Assembly (NCBI RefSeq): GCF_030163755.1 | Contig: NZ_JASJOE010000033.1 | Span: 1 to 41,761, forward strand | Origin: Roseicyclus amphidinii | GTDB taxonomy: Bacteria > Pseudomonadota > Alphaproteobacteria > Rhodobacterales > Rhodobacteraceae | DNA: 41,761 bases | Reading direction: 5' to 3' | Shown here: one piece after another, positions 17,148-25,750 of the stretch | How positions within the stretch are numbered: the stretch's first letter is position 1 | Layout: each line of letters opens with the position of its first letter | Program-made: the position numbers and the translations under genes | The notes under the pieces: generated by a model | Database searches by the model: none | What the model saw: the letters and a program-made list of their open reading frames with translations, nothing else | Told to the model about the DNA's origin: nothing

Positions 17148-20100
17148 TTACCATTGCACCCGCCAACCCAGCGATGCCGACATCGCGTGCCCCTCGACAT
17201 CGGCAAAGGCGCTTCGATAGGCGATCTCGCCGAACAGGTTGCTCGCGCCATCGGGCGACATGGAGAAGCCGCCCCCCAGCTCGGCCCAGTTGCCGCGCCC
17301 GCCCTGCGACAGGTCGGTGCCGCCAACCGTCACCGTCTGGTCCCCCGAGAGGTCCGCCAGCAGGTTGCCGAAGCCATAGAGCTTGCCCGTGTTGCCCTCG
17401 CCGGAGAGGACCACGTCCCGCTCCAGGGCAAGGCCGAGCCGCGCGGTCAGGGTCTCGCGGTCGGCGATGGTCACGCTGTTGCCGACGGCATCGGTAAAGC
17501 TGCCGCCCTGCAACTGGCTCCAGGACAGTTGCATCTGCGGCACCAGCGCGGTGGCGTCGTCGAGCGCGAAGCGCCGGCCGATCTCGGCGCTGGCCGAGGT
17601 GACCACCTCTTCGTGGCGGTCGAGCAGCATGCCGGCGGTTTGCGAGCTGGCGTCAATGTCGATCCAGTCGCGGGCGGCATTGAGATCGACGTAAAAGCCG
17701 CCATGCCCGAACCAGGTCAGCGAAAGGCCGATGCCATGGCCATCCATGTCGACGCGCCCGGTCCCGTTGGCGTTCTCGATATCGGCTGTCCGGGAGTTGA
17801 GCTCGAAGCTGAGGCCCCCGATCAGGTCGCCACCGGCCGTGTCGCCAAGGGCTGCCGCGATGCCGAACTGGACACCGAGGCTGGACGCCTCCCAGGACGT
17901 GCCGCCGCTCGAGGTGGTCGGCGTGACATCGGCCCGGCCGCCCCAGGTGCGCAGCCAGGGACCGACGGCCCGGCGGGCGGCGCTGTCGACCGTGTCGGCA
18001 CTGCCCCGCGAACTGGCGGTGACCGCGCGGCTGGTGATCCGGCTGCCAAGCCGCTGGCTCAGGCCCTCGGCCCGCGCGAAATGCCCCAGGATGATCCCCG
18101 GCATCGCCTCGAAGACCGCGCCGGAGGCGCTGACGCCCGTATTGCAGAGATACCAGCTGCTGTCGGCCTGATCGGTGCAGTCCCCCAGCGACAGGTCATA
18201 GGCCAGCGCGCCGAGCTCCACCGGCGCGGCGAGGGTGAAGGCGCCTGCATCCGACGCGCCGCCGACGCGCACCACCTCGATCCCCGTCACCGTGCTGCCG
18301 CCACCGCCGCCGACCGGGGTGAAGGACAGCGCCGTCGGTGCCGCGTCGAGGATCACGTCGCCGCTGATGTCGAGCAGGTCCGTGGCCGAGCCGTCGCCGC
18401 CCAGCACCACGTCCATCTCCACCGTGCCGCCGTTGGCCACGAAATCGCCCGAGCCGCTGCCAGTGGTTGCGATACGGAACACGTCGCCCGCAGCGCCATC
18501 CGCCAGCCGGATCGTGCCGCCGGTGCCGTTGCGGAAGGTGTCGAGGTTGTCGATCACGCTGGTCTCGCCCGCCTCCGCATCCTGTGCCGCGAGGATCAGG
18601 CCCGTATTCTCCACGAGGCTGTCACCCGTCGCGTTGAAGTCGCTGGTCGTGCCCGCAAGGGACCAGGTGCCGGTGTTCCGCAGCACGTTGGAGTTGCTGA
18701 GGTCCACGGCACCCGTGATCATCCCGGCGTTGGTGACGTCGACGGCCCCGTTCGACGCAAGGGCCTGGATGGCGAAGTCGGTGTCATCGGTGCCCGAGGT
18801 CTGCACATGGCCGTCCGCGGCGATGACAATGGTGATGTCGTCCTCTCCGGCGATGGTCGCTTCGATCGCGTCGCCGGAGGCGCTGCCGAGGTCTCCGTTC
18901 ACGGTGATCTCGAGCGCGCCCTCGCCGGAATGATCGACCTGAACACCGTCCGCGTCCGCGTCCAGATCGTTGACGGCGATCGTGATGTCACCGTTTCCTT
19001 CGTGGTCGATATCGATGCCGATGTTGCCGTCAGCGGTGATGGTTCCGCTCACGTCGATGTCGATGTCACCCTCGCCGTCATGGTCGAGTTTGATCCCGTC
19101 GGAGTCCGCAACGAGATCGCCCGAGACCGTGATGTCGATGCGTCCGTCGCCTTCGTGATCGATGTGGATCGCATCGCTTCCCGCGGTGACGGTCCCGGTG
19201 ACGACAAGCACCATGTCGCCCTGCGCCGGCCCGTCCCCGGTATCTCGATCCGCGTCGATCCCGTCGCCGTCCGCATCGATGTCGCCGTTGACGGTGATCG
19301 AGAACAGGCCGGTGCCATCATGGTCGGCGTTGATCCCCTCGTCATAGGCGGTGATGTCGCCGTTCACGACGATGACATGGTCGCCGGTGCCCGATTGCTC
19401 GGTGTCGATGCCGTCGTCACCCGCCGTTGCGTCGATGGCCCCGTGGCTGATCACGGTCAGATCACCGTCGCCGTCATGCCGGGCCCAGATGCCGTTCGTT
19501 CCGTTCCCGAAATTGCCACCTTGCGTGATCAATGTGCCGTAGGTCGTGACCGAGAGGTTGCCGGTTTCATGATGCTCGGCCTGGATGGCTGCGCCGTCCT
19601 GGCCCGTCACGGTGCCAGTGGTCGTGATGACCAGGTCGCCGTCGCCGTCGTGGCGGGCATTGATCCCGTCGTAGGCACCGGTGGCCGTGTTGGCCGTGAT
19701 GGTGATGTCGCCATTTCCCCGATGCAGTGCCCTGACCCCTGCCCCAGCTTGGCCGGTGAACGTTGTGCCAGTGATGCTCAGGTTGCCCGAGGTTGGAGAA
19801 CCGCTGTAGGAATGACGGGCGAAAACCCCATCTGACCCGCCGGTAAAGGTCTCGCCCGTGACCGTAAGATCGCCGCGATTGATGTAGTAGGCCGAGAGAC
19901 CGTGGTCATAACCGCTTGATTGACCTCCACCCGTCACATCGCCGACATTAATCGTGAAGTCGCCGTAGCCGCTGACATAGATACCCGACCCGTTTTGGCC
20001 GGTGACATCACCTGTCGCAGTGATCGAAATCGCCTGGCTCTCTGCCGGCGCAATCGCGGTGTTCGCAAATATGCCGTAATTGCCGCCCTGCACCGTGTGG

Positions 20101-20942
20101 ACGGAAATATTCATCTCCGCGCCTTGCGGAGCGCTGCTGTCGAGAAAGGCGTTCACGCCATCCTCGTCGCTGGAAACGATATTTCCCGTGCTGGTTATGT
20201 TGAGGGTGCCGCTGACGCCCGTCAACGTTGCATCGATCCCCTCATCGACCGATGTGACATTGCCGACCGTGATCGAGAGCGTGTTTCCGGTTGCGGTCAT
20301 GTTGTTGGAATCTGCCTTGATCCCGAAGCCATCGGTTGCGACGACATCACCGCTCAGGGTGATTTCCAGATCACCGTTTCCGAAGTTTCTGGTTCTCACA
20401 CCATATTCGGAAGTTATGGACCCGGCGGAGATCGAAAGATCACTCGCGTTCGACGTCCCGTTTGTGGCCTGCGTTCCAAGATCGGCATCGATCCCGAGGA
20501 AACCACCATTGATGGCACTTGTTGTCGTGATTTCAAGGCTGCCGAATTCGATATCTGCCTTGATCCCGTCATTGAGCGAACTTGCTATCATGCCGCCACT
20601 GTAATCACGGAAGGTGGTTACGTCGGTCGACTGCGGCGTATGCCCCGGAGCGGTCGTGATCTCGATGGCATCGCCCGAAGTGACATTCACCGAGAAACCG
20701 GATTGAGTTTCGAATGTGCCCGGCCCGTGCAATTCGACGGTTGCGGAATTGGACGTCGACAAAGAACCCTGGCTGACCGTCTGCGCGTAGGCTCTTTGCA
20801 CGTAGCCAAGCCCTCCGATCAGGGCCAAGGACGTGCTGAGCATCAGGGGCACTCGGGAAGGCTGCCTGCGGGCGTTGCCGTGTGTTCCGGTCGCAGCGAC
20901 CACCGGGACACCTGCTTCCATACGCGTTTTCCTGAGTGTCAT
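17148..20942 (-). CDS. Autotransporter with Asp-rich repeat passenger
   Basis: I chose the ATG at 20942, behind a GGAAG ribosome site. It gives a long signal region (basic start, hydrophobic LMLSTSLALIGGLGYV, cut near AYAQ). The 1264-residue protein has a passenger of beta-helix character. Between about residues 405 and 715 short units recur, built on DGIxADHDGxGDIxITVxGDI with many Asp and Gly, as in calcium-binding or low-pI surface helices. A less repetitive part (700-950) follows, and then a type V autotransporter barrel from about residue 990 (PWLRTWGGRADVTP, ALERDVVLSGEGNTGKLYGFGNL) ending in GWRVQW, the aromatic C-terminus used for BAM insertion. No protease triad is evident, so it is probably an adhesin or biofilm factor. 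Confidence 0.9.
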   Translation of the reverse strand: MTLRKTRMEAGVPVVAATGTHGNARRQPSRVPLMLSTSLALIGGLGYVQRAYAQTVSQGSLSTSNSATVELHGPGTFETQSGFSVNVTSGDAIEITTAPGHTPQSTDVTTFRDYSGGMIASSLNDGIKADIEFGSLEITTTSAINGGFLGIDADLGTQATNGTSNASDLSISAGSITSEYGVRTRNFGNGDLEITLSGDVVATDGFGIKADSNNMTATGNTLSITVGNVTSVDEGIDATLTGVSGTLNITSTGNIVSSDEDGVNAFLDSSAPQGAEMNISVHTVQGGNYGIFANTAIAPAESQAISITATGDVTGQNGSGIYVSGYGDFTINVGDVTGGGQSSGYDHGLSAYYINRGDLTVTGETFTGGSDGVFARHSYSGSPTSGNLSITGTTFTGQAGAGVRALHRGNGDITITANTATGAYDGINARHDGDGDLVITTTGTVTGQDGAAIQAEHHETGNLSVTTYGTLITQGGNFGNGTNGIWARHDGDGDLTVISHGAIDATAGDDGIDTEQSGTGDHVIVVNGDITAYDEGINADHDGTGLFSITVNGDIDADGDGIDADRDTGDGPAQGDMVLVVTGTVTAGSDAIHIDHEGDGRIDITVSGDLVADSDGIKLDHDGEGDIDIDVSGTITADGNIGIDIDHEGNGDITIAVNDLDADADGVQVDHSGEGALEITVNGDLGSASGDAIEATIAGEDDITIVIAADGHVQTSGTDDTDFAIQALASNGAVDVTNAGMITGAVDLSNSNVLRNTGTWSLAGTTSDFNATGDSLVENTGLILAAQDAEAGETSVIDNLDTFRNGTGGTIRLADGAAGDVFRIATTGSGSGDFVANGGTVEMDVVLGGDGSATDLLDISGDVILDAAPTALSFTPVGGGGGSTVTGIEVVRVGGASDAGAFTLAAPVELGALAYDLSLGDCTDQADSSWYLCNTGVSASGAVFEAMPGIILGHFARAEGLSQRLGSRITSRAVTASSRGSADTVDSAARRAVGPWLRTWGGRADVTPTTSSGGTSWEASSLGVQFGIAAALGDTAGGDLIGGLSFELNSRTADIENANGTGRVDMDGHGIGLSLTWFGHGGFYVDLNAARDWIDIDASSQTAGMLLDRHEEVVTSASAEIGRRFALDDATALVPQMQLSWSQLQGGSFTDAVGNSVTIADRETLTARLGLALERDVVLSGEGNTGKLYGFGNLLADLSGDQTVTVGGTDLSQGGRGNWAELGGGFSMSPDGASNLFGEIAYRSAFADVEGHAMSASLGWRVQW

Positions 20943-21103
20943 CGATCTTCCATCCCTTCGGTGCGCAGCGCATGCGTCAGTCAACATTGCCCCGTGACTG
21001 CACGTCCGGGGCGCCTCGTCGCGAGACGTAGCAACACCGGCAAGTCCCTGCGCAACTGCCATGGGGCGCTGTTCGCGCAGACAGTACCGACCGGCCGCGG
21101 TGG

Positions 21104-21121
21104 TGTTCATTCTTGTGAACA
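21104..21121. promoter_or_regulatory. Inverted repeat upstream of the autotransporter
   Basis: TGTTCA-TTCTTG-TGAACA is a perfect 6-6-6 inverted repeat about 160 bp upstream of the autotransporter start and between the XRE regulator gene and its neighbour. Size and symmetry suit an XRE-type dimer. It is a plausible operator for the adjacent regulator. Confidence 0.4.
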
Positions 21122-21156
21122 TGGGGCGGAGAAAGAAGGGGGCCGCGCGGATCAGG

Positions 21157-21174
21157 ACGGGCCTGCAGGCCCGT
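21157..21174 (-). terminator. Hairpin after the XRE regulator gene
   Basis: ACGGGCC-TGCA-GGCCCGT is a perfect 7 bp stem with a 4 nt loop, 22 nt past the regulator's stop codon. It lacks a T-run, so termination is possible but not certain. It separates the regulator from the autotransporter promoter region. Confidence 0.4.
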
Positions 21175-21195
21175 AAATCCACCGGTTCAGCCGCT

Positions 21196-22026
21196 TCAAT
21201 GGGCCTTGAGCCAATCTTCGAAGGCCTTACCGGAGTCGCAGAATTGCATGAACTTTTCCTTGGCGCTCGAAATCAGCGCACCATCGGTAATCAGAAGCAA
21301 TGACCCGAAATAATCCGATATTGCGATATCCTTGCTCAGGATGAGAATGGGGTCAATCTTGCTGTGCAGCCTGTCGCACAGGCGCAAGGTGATATCTTCT
21401 TCGTGATCGGCTTCGAACTTCCGGATGGCTTGAACCGCGTCAATGGAAGACTGGCGGCTCAACCCGTCGTAGATGCCCTTTCGGTCGACAAGATGCTCAA
21501 GGATCGACTCGTCCAGAACCAGAACCCCGGACAGCTTCGCATCACGCAGATGCGCAAGCCCTGCCACGTATTGCGTCACGCTGTCCACGGGAACGCCCAT
21601 CTCGAGCGCCAGGATCTCCGGCGACTTGAGGAATTCGGGAATCGTCCTGGGATGATAGAAAATTCCCGATCTCAAACTGTATTTCGTGATCAGGTCCACC
21701 GTCTGCTGCAGGCTGACCAGGCCATGAGGAAAGAAGACGCGCCGAGATTGATGGAAGTCGGCATCCATGGAAAGCAGGTGGTCCGGCAGCAGCTCGGAGA
21801 CGTTGATCGACAGGGCGCGGGCAATGTTGATCAATGACGGCACGCTCGGCAGGCGCATGTTTTCGAGGTTCAGAAGCTCCGAAATGGTGGATCTCGGGTT
21901 GCCGGTCGCAGATGCGAGTTCAGACGCCGTCATGCCAAGGTCGCCCATCCTCTGTTCCACGCGAAAACAGAAGGCTGCCTTGATGACCTGAAGCTCCTTG
22001 GTCTTTTCGGGCCTCGTTACGCTCAT
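21196..22026 (-). CDS. XRE-family transcription regulator
   Basis: This 276-residue protein has an HTH of the Cro/C1 type at residues about 22-80 (VEQRMGDLGMTASELASATGN, then STISELLN...PSLINIARALSINVSELL). The C-terminal 190 residues are predicted mostly helical and unassigned; they may sense a ligand or mediate dimerisation. Base composition is visibly lower in GC than in the flanking metabolic genes, which fits horizontal acquisition together with the autotransporter. It lies 253 bp upstream of the autotransporter in the same direction, with an inverted repeat in that gap, and is the obvious candidate regulator of that gene. Confidence 0.82.
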   Translation of the reverse strand: MSVTRPEKTKELQVIKAAFCFRVEQRMGDLGMTASELASATGNPRSTISELLNLENMRLPSVPSLINIARALSINVSELLPDHLLSMDADFHQSRRVFFPHGLVSLQQTVDLITKYSLRSGIFYHPRTIPEFLKSPEILALEMGVPVDSVTQYVAGLAHLRDAKLSGVLVLDESILEHLVDRKGIYDGLSRQSSIDAVQAIRKFEADHEEDITLRLCDRLHSKIDPILILSKDIAISDYFGSLLLITDGALISSAKEKFMQFCDSGKAFEDWLKAH

Positions 22027-22552
22027 GTCTCGCCGGAAACCTTCAGGATGCAGGGCCGGAGCGGGACTGTCGCACTGCCACCCGCGGGCGGACCCGCGAC
22101 CACGTTGCGCGACACCCCGGCCGAGGTGTGTTTGCCACGAGGCAGGGACTCATCAGACCACTCTCGCCCGCAGGTAAACTGAATTCGGGGTTAATGATTG
22201 GCCCACGTTATCACTCCGGCGTTCCCAGTCCGCACGCAAGTGCTTTCCGCGGCGACTGTCTTCAGCGCGCAGTTGCCCGGATGGCAGTCAGGCCTGTCGA
22301 AAGAGTGGATGGTCCCCGTCAGCTCGGCCAGCGACGCTCCGCAATCGCGGGCAGGTCCGCACCGTCCTGGCGGCACCACGGGTGCCATTGAAACCGCGCT
22401 GATTGACGCTGTCATCCGGGGAAGGGTCGGAAACCTCGCTCCGCCGCCACGATTTCCGCGCCATGCTGCGCGGGCTCGGCCCGCTCGGGCAAACCGGCCA
22501 GCCCGGACCACGGCCTTGCGGCCGCCTCGAACCCGAAGGGAGTGTCCATCGC
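22027..22552. other. Divergent intergenic region without a recognisable gene
   Basis: This 526 bp stretch separates the leftward XRE gene from the rightward Lrp gene. The frames across it are shadow-like (Arg/Pro/Ala-rich, no ribosome site). A modest AT-rich patch near 22178-22205 may contain promoters. I see no RNA gene or long repeat. Confidence 0.4.
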
Positions 22553-23044
22553 ATGAAGCGCCAAGGTCTCGACGCGACGGACATCCGCATCCTGAGCGCC
22601 GTGCAGCAGCACGGACAGCTGAGCAAGACACGGCTGGCCGAACTGGTGAACCTGTCGCCGACCCCGTGCTGGGCGCGGCTTGTCCGGCTCAAGGGCGCGG
22701 GCTTCATCCGCGGCTATCACGCCGAACTGGCCCTCGAGCGCATCATCGATTTCACGCAGGTCGTCGTCACGATCTCGCTGAACCGGCACCGCAAGGCGGA
22801 TTTCGACCGGTTCGAAGCCTATGTTCGGGCCCTCGACGAGGTGATCGACTGCATCGCCACCGGCGGCGGCATGGATTACGTGATGAAGGTCGCCACGCCC
22901 GATCTCGCCAGCTTCCAGACCCTCATGGACGGGATGCTGTCGGCCGATCTCGCCATCGACCGCTACATGACCTACATCGCCACCCGCCAGATCAAGACGA
23001 ACCGCCCCAACCTCGCCAAGCTGATCGCGCGAAGCGCGCGGTGA
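22553..23044 (+). CDS. Lrp/AsnC-family regulator
   Basis: This 163-residue protein starts MKRQGLDATDIRILSAVQQHGQLSKTRLAELVNLSPTPCW; the winged HTH occupies residues about 5-55 and an RAM-type effector domain follows (VVVTISLNRHRKADFDRFEAYV...IDCIATGGGMDYVMKVATPD). The ATG at 22553 is chosen because the HTH begins right after it, although the Shine-Dalgarno-like GAAGGGAG is about 10 nt away. Lrp/AsnC proteins respond to amino acids and usually control an adjacent gene. Here the downstream cluster of amino-compound enzymes is the likely target, with repeats in the gap that could bind it. Confidence 0.87.
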   Translation: MKRQGLDATDIRILSAVQQHGQLSKTRLAELVNLSPTPCWARLVRLKGAGFIRGYHAELALERIIDFTQVVVTISLNRHRKADFDRFEAYVRALDEVIDCIATGGGMDYVMKVATPDLASFQTLMDGMLSADLAIDRYMTYIATRQIKTNRPNLAKLIARSAR

Positions 23045-23064
23045 GTGGTGCGGTGAGAGGTCAA

Positions 23065-23132
23065 GTCCGAACTGTCCAAAACGGGCTCGAAAATCGGTCC
23101 GAACGGTCTTTGATTTGCTGAATTCCGAACCG
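23065..23132. promoter_or_regulatory. Three direct TCCGAAC repeats before the GcvT-like gene
   Basis: TCCGAAC occurs at 23066, 23098 and 23124. The first two are extended (GTCCGAACtGTC and GTCCGAACgGTC) and lie 32 bp apart, about three helical turns, so they face the same side of the DNA. The third is 26 bp further. They lie in the 171 bp gap between the Lrp gene and the first enzyme gene, a good place for an activator or repressor array. Confidence 0.4.
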
Positions 23133-23215
23133 CACCGTGGCGCCCTTTCGCTCTAGATCCTCGATGATCTTGATCACGTCATGGCCGACAGGGCCGATCG
23201 TTGGGAGGACGACAG

Positions 23216-24358
23216 ATGACACAGGCAGACGATTTCGGCTTCGGCACCCAGATCCGCAAATCCCCCTATTTCGACGCGACCGTGCGCTGGGGTGCCAAGG
23301 GATTTTCGGTCTACAATCATATGTATATCCCGCGTGACTTCGGCGACCCGGAACAGAACTTCTGGACCCTCGTCAACGAGGCGATCCTGTGCGACGTCGC
23401 CGTCGAGCGGCAGGTCGAGATCACCGGCCCCGATGCCGCCCGCTTCGTGCAGATGCTGACCCCGCGCGACCTGTCGACCATGGCGGTCGGGCAGTGCAAA
23501 TACATCCTGATCACCAACGCCGACGGCGGCATCCTCAACGATCCGATCCTGCTGCGCCTCGCGGAAAACCATTTCTGGATCTCGCTCGCCGACAGCGACA
23601 TCCTGCTCTGGGCGCAGGGCGTGGCCGTGCATTCCGGCCTCGACGTGCAGATCTGCGAGCCCGATGTCTCGCCGCTGCAGCTTCAGGGTCCGAAATCGGG
23701 CCTCGTGATGCAGGAGCTCTTCGGCGAGAGCATCATGGACCTCAAGTATTACTGGCTGCGCGAGGTGGAACTGGACGGCATCCCGCTCATCGTGTCGCGC
23801 ACCGGCTGGTCGAGCGAACTGGGCTACGAGCTGTATCTGCGCGACGGCACGATGGGCGATGCGCTGTGGGAACGGATCATGGCGGCGGGCATGCAGTTCG
23901 GGCTGAAGCCCGGCCATACCTCGTCGATCCGCCGGATCGAGGGCGGGATGCTGTCCTACCACGCCGATGCCGATATTCACACCAACCCCTATGAACTTGG
24001 CCTCGACCGCCTCGTGAACCTCGACATGGAGGCCGATTTCATCGGCAAGGCTGCGCTGCGCCGCATCCACGCCGAAGGCCCGGCGCGCAAGAAGGTGGGC
24101 CTCGTGCTCGACTGCAACCCGCTGCAGGGGCCGAACACGACCTTCTGGCCGATCACCAAGGGCGGCGAGACCATCGGCAAGGTGACTTCGGCGGTCTATT
24201 CCCCGCGCCTCGAGCAGAACATCGCCCTGGCCATGGTCACGGCGGCGGATGCCCTGATCGGCACCGAGGTCGAGGTGGTCACCAGGTCGGGGGCCGTGTC
24301 CGCGCGGATCGTCGAGCGCCCCTTCTACGACCCCAAGAAGAAGATCGCCGCCGCCTGA
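23216..24358 (+). CDS. GcvT/DmdA-like tetrahydrofolate-dependent demethylase or aminomethyltransferase
   Basis: This 380-residue protein (ATG 23216 behind GGGAGGA) has the GcvT fold. Recognisable pieces are GFSVYNHMYIPRDF, VAVERQVEITGPDAARFVQML, DGGILNDPILLRL, PLQLQGPKSGLVM, RTGWSSELGYELYL, RIEGGMLSYHADAD and the C-terminal barrel. These are close to DMSP demethylase DmdA and its less-studied paralogues, as opposed to the glycine-cleavage T protein. The family moves a methyl or aminomethyl group to tetrahydrofolate in the cytoplasm. With the genes here (OsmC, hydratase, PLP lyase, creatinase nearby) an N-methyl or betaine-like substrate is possible, but DMSP itself is not indicated. It is the first enzyme gene after the Lrp regulator. 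Confidence 0.85.
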   Translation: MTQADDFGFGTQIRKSPYFDATVRWGAKGFSVYNHMYIPRDFGDPEQNFWTLVNEAILCDVAVERQVEITGPDAARFVQMLTPRDLSTMAVGQCKYILITNADGGILNDPILLRLAENHFWISLADSDILLWAQGVAVHSGLDVQICEPDVSPLQLQGPKSGLVMQELFGESIMDLKYYWLREVELDGIPLIVSRTGWSSELGYELYLRDGTMGDALWERIMAAGMQFGLKPGHTSSIRRIEGGMLSYHADADIHTNPYELGLDRLVNLDMEADFIGKAALRRIHAEGPARKKVGLVLDCNPLQGPNTTFWPITKGGETIGKVTSAVYSPRLEQNIALAMVTAADALIGTEVEVVTRSGAVSARIVERPFYDPKKKIAAA

Positions 24359-24383
24359 ACGCGCGCAACCAAGGGCCAACGCC

Positions 24384-24833
24384 ATGTCACATCTCTCGAT
24401 CGAGCTGCACTGGCAGCGTGCCGAAACAACCCTGGAGCCGGGACGGTTCTCGAACGAACATGTCGTGTCGTTCAACGGCACCCACGAGATCCCGGTCGAC
24501 GCCGCCCCCGATTGGGGCGGCGATCCTGCCAACACCAACCCCGAGCAGGCGCTCGCCTCGGCGCTGTCGAGCTGTCACATGATGACCTTCCTTGCGCTCT
24601 GCGCCAAGGCGGGCTGGCCGGTCGCAAGCTACCACGACCATGCCGAGGCGCATCTGGGCAAGACCGCGACGGGGCAGATGGCCGTCACCCGGATCGACCT
24701 GAACCCCGTGGTCCGCTTCGACACCGGGTTTTCCGTCGAGGACGCCAAGCTGGCCGAGATGCAGCACCGCGCGCATCGCTACTGCTTCATCGCAAATTCG
24801 CTGGCCGACAGCGTCGAGATCAACATTTTCTGA
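24384..24833 (+). CDS. OsmC-family peroxiredoxin-like protein
   Basis: This 149-residue protein has the OsmC/Ohr fold pattern, with the paired redox cysteines Cys64 (LASALSSCHMMTF) and Cys134 (HRYCFIANSLA). The N-terminal half contains FSNEHVVSFNG and the conserved PEQALASALSSC stretch. Intact family members reduce organic hydroperoxides; YhfA-type members have unknown substrates. It lies 25 bp after the GcvT-like gene and 11 bp before the hydratase, so it is co-transcribed. It may protect the pathway from reactive by-products such as formaldehyde or peroxides, which is inference. Confidence 0.85.
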   Translation: MSHLSIELHWQRAETTLEPGRFSNEHVVSFNGTHEIPVDAAPDWGGDPANTNPEQALASALSSCHMMTFLALCAKAGWPVASYHDHAEAHLGKTATGQMAVTRIDLNPVVRFDTGFSVEDAKLAEMQHRAHRYCFIANSLADSVEINIF

Positions 24834-24844
24834 AAGACCCGCCC

Positions 24845-25645
24845 ATGACCCCGGACGACATTCTTCTCAAGGACCTGAGCGACACCGGCATCCTGCGCCT
24901 GACGCTCAACGACGTGGCGCGGCGCAACGCGCTGTCCGAGGCGATGCTCGAAGCCCTCGGCGCGGCCTTTGCCGCGGCCGGACAGGATCCGGCCGTGCGC
25001 GTGGTGGTGCTTGCGGCGCATGGGCCCGCCTTCTGCGCGGGTCATGACCTCAAGGAGATGACCGCCGGGCGCGCCGCCGAGGACGGCGGCAGGGCCTATT
25101 TCACCAGGGTCATGGCGATGTGCTCGGGCGTCATGCAGGGCATCGTGACCTGCCCGAAACCCGTCATCGCCGAGGTGACGGGCGTCGCCACCGCCGCGGG
25201 TTGTCAGCTGGTGGCCAGCTGCGACCTTGCCCTCGCGGCCGAAAGCGCGCGGTTCAGCACGCCGGGCGTGCATATCGGGCTGTTCTGCTCGACCCCGATG
25301 GTCGCGCTGTCGCGCAATGTCTCGAACAAGCACGCGATGGAGATGCTCTTGACCGGCGACATGACCTCCGCCGCGCGCGCCGCCGAGATCGGCCTCGTCA
25401 ACCGTGCGGTCCCCGATGACGACCTGCAGGCCGCCGTTCGGGAGATGGCGCTGAAAATCGCCTCGAAATCGAGCATGACGCTCGCCACCGGCAAGCGCGC
25501 CTTCTACGCCCAGCGCGAGATGCCGCTGGCCGAGGCCTATGATCATGCCTCCGCGGTGATGGTCGAGAACATGCTGGCGCTGGATGCGCGCGAAGGGATC
25601 GGGGCCTTCATCGAGAAACGCGCGCCGCTGTGGCAGGACGCCTGA
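24845..25645 (+). CDS. Enoyl-CoA hydratase/isomerase family protein, ECHDC3-like
   Basis: This is a 266-residue crotonase-fold protein. Oxyanion-hole and acyl-CoA motifs are AFCAGHDLKEMTAG and VTGVATAAGCQLVASCDLALAAE, followed by FSTPGVHIGLFCSTPMVALSR. This last motif is typical of the ECHDC3 group, which differs from classic crotonase in its catalytic glutamates (Gly-Cys-Gln where the first Glu would be). Hydratase activity is therefore not assured; the group may act as a decarboxylase or have another role. It belongs to the same operon as the OsmC and GcvT-like genes. The next gene follows after 105 bp, leaving room for a separate start of transcription. Confidence 0.87.
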   Translation: MTPDDILLKDLSDTGILRLTLNDVARRNALSEAMLEALGAAFAAAGQDPAVRVVVLAAHGPAFCAGHDLKEMTAGRAAEDGGRAYFTRVMAMCSGVMQGIVTCPKPVIAEVTGVATAAGCQLVASCDLALAAESARFSTPGVHIGLFCSTPMVALSRNVSNKHAMEMLLTGDMTSAARAAEIGLVNRAVPDDDLQAAVREMALKIASKSSMTLATGKRAFYAQREMPLAEAYDHASAVMVENMLALDAREGIGAFIEKRAPLWQDA

Positions 25646-25750
25646 CGCCGCCCTGCCCTCGATCAAGGTCGCGGGCGGCTTTCCCGTCGCAACCGGGTCC
25701 GTTACGGTCGATGCACGCCCGCCAACGCCCGCCACCACAGGAGCCGCCCC

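Noticed and set aside
18800-19720. CRISPR-like or satellite repeats in the autotransporter
   Set aside because: The repeats are degenerate, in frame and encode a periodic protein pattern; there are no constant repeats with unique spacers.
17004-19835. Rightward open frame of over 900 codons antisense to the autotransporter
   Set aside because: It mirrors the repeat composition of the autotransporter on the other strand and has no signal, domain or ribosome site.
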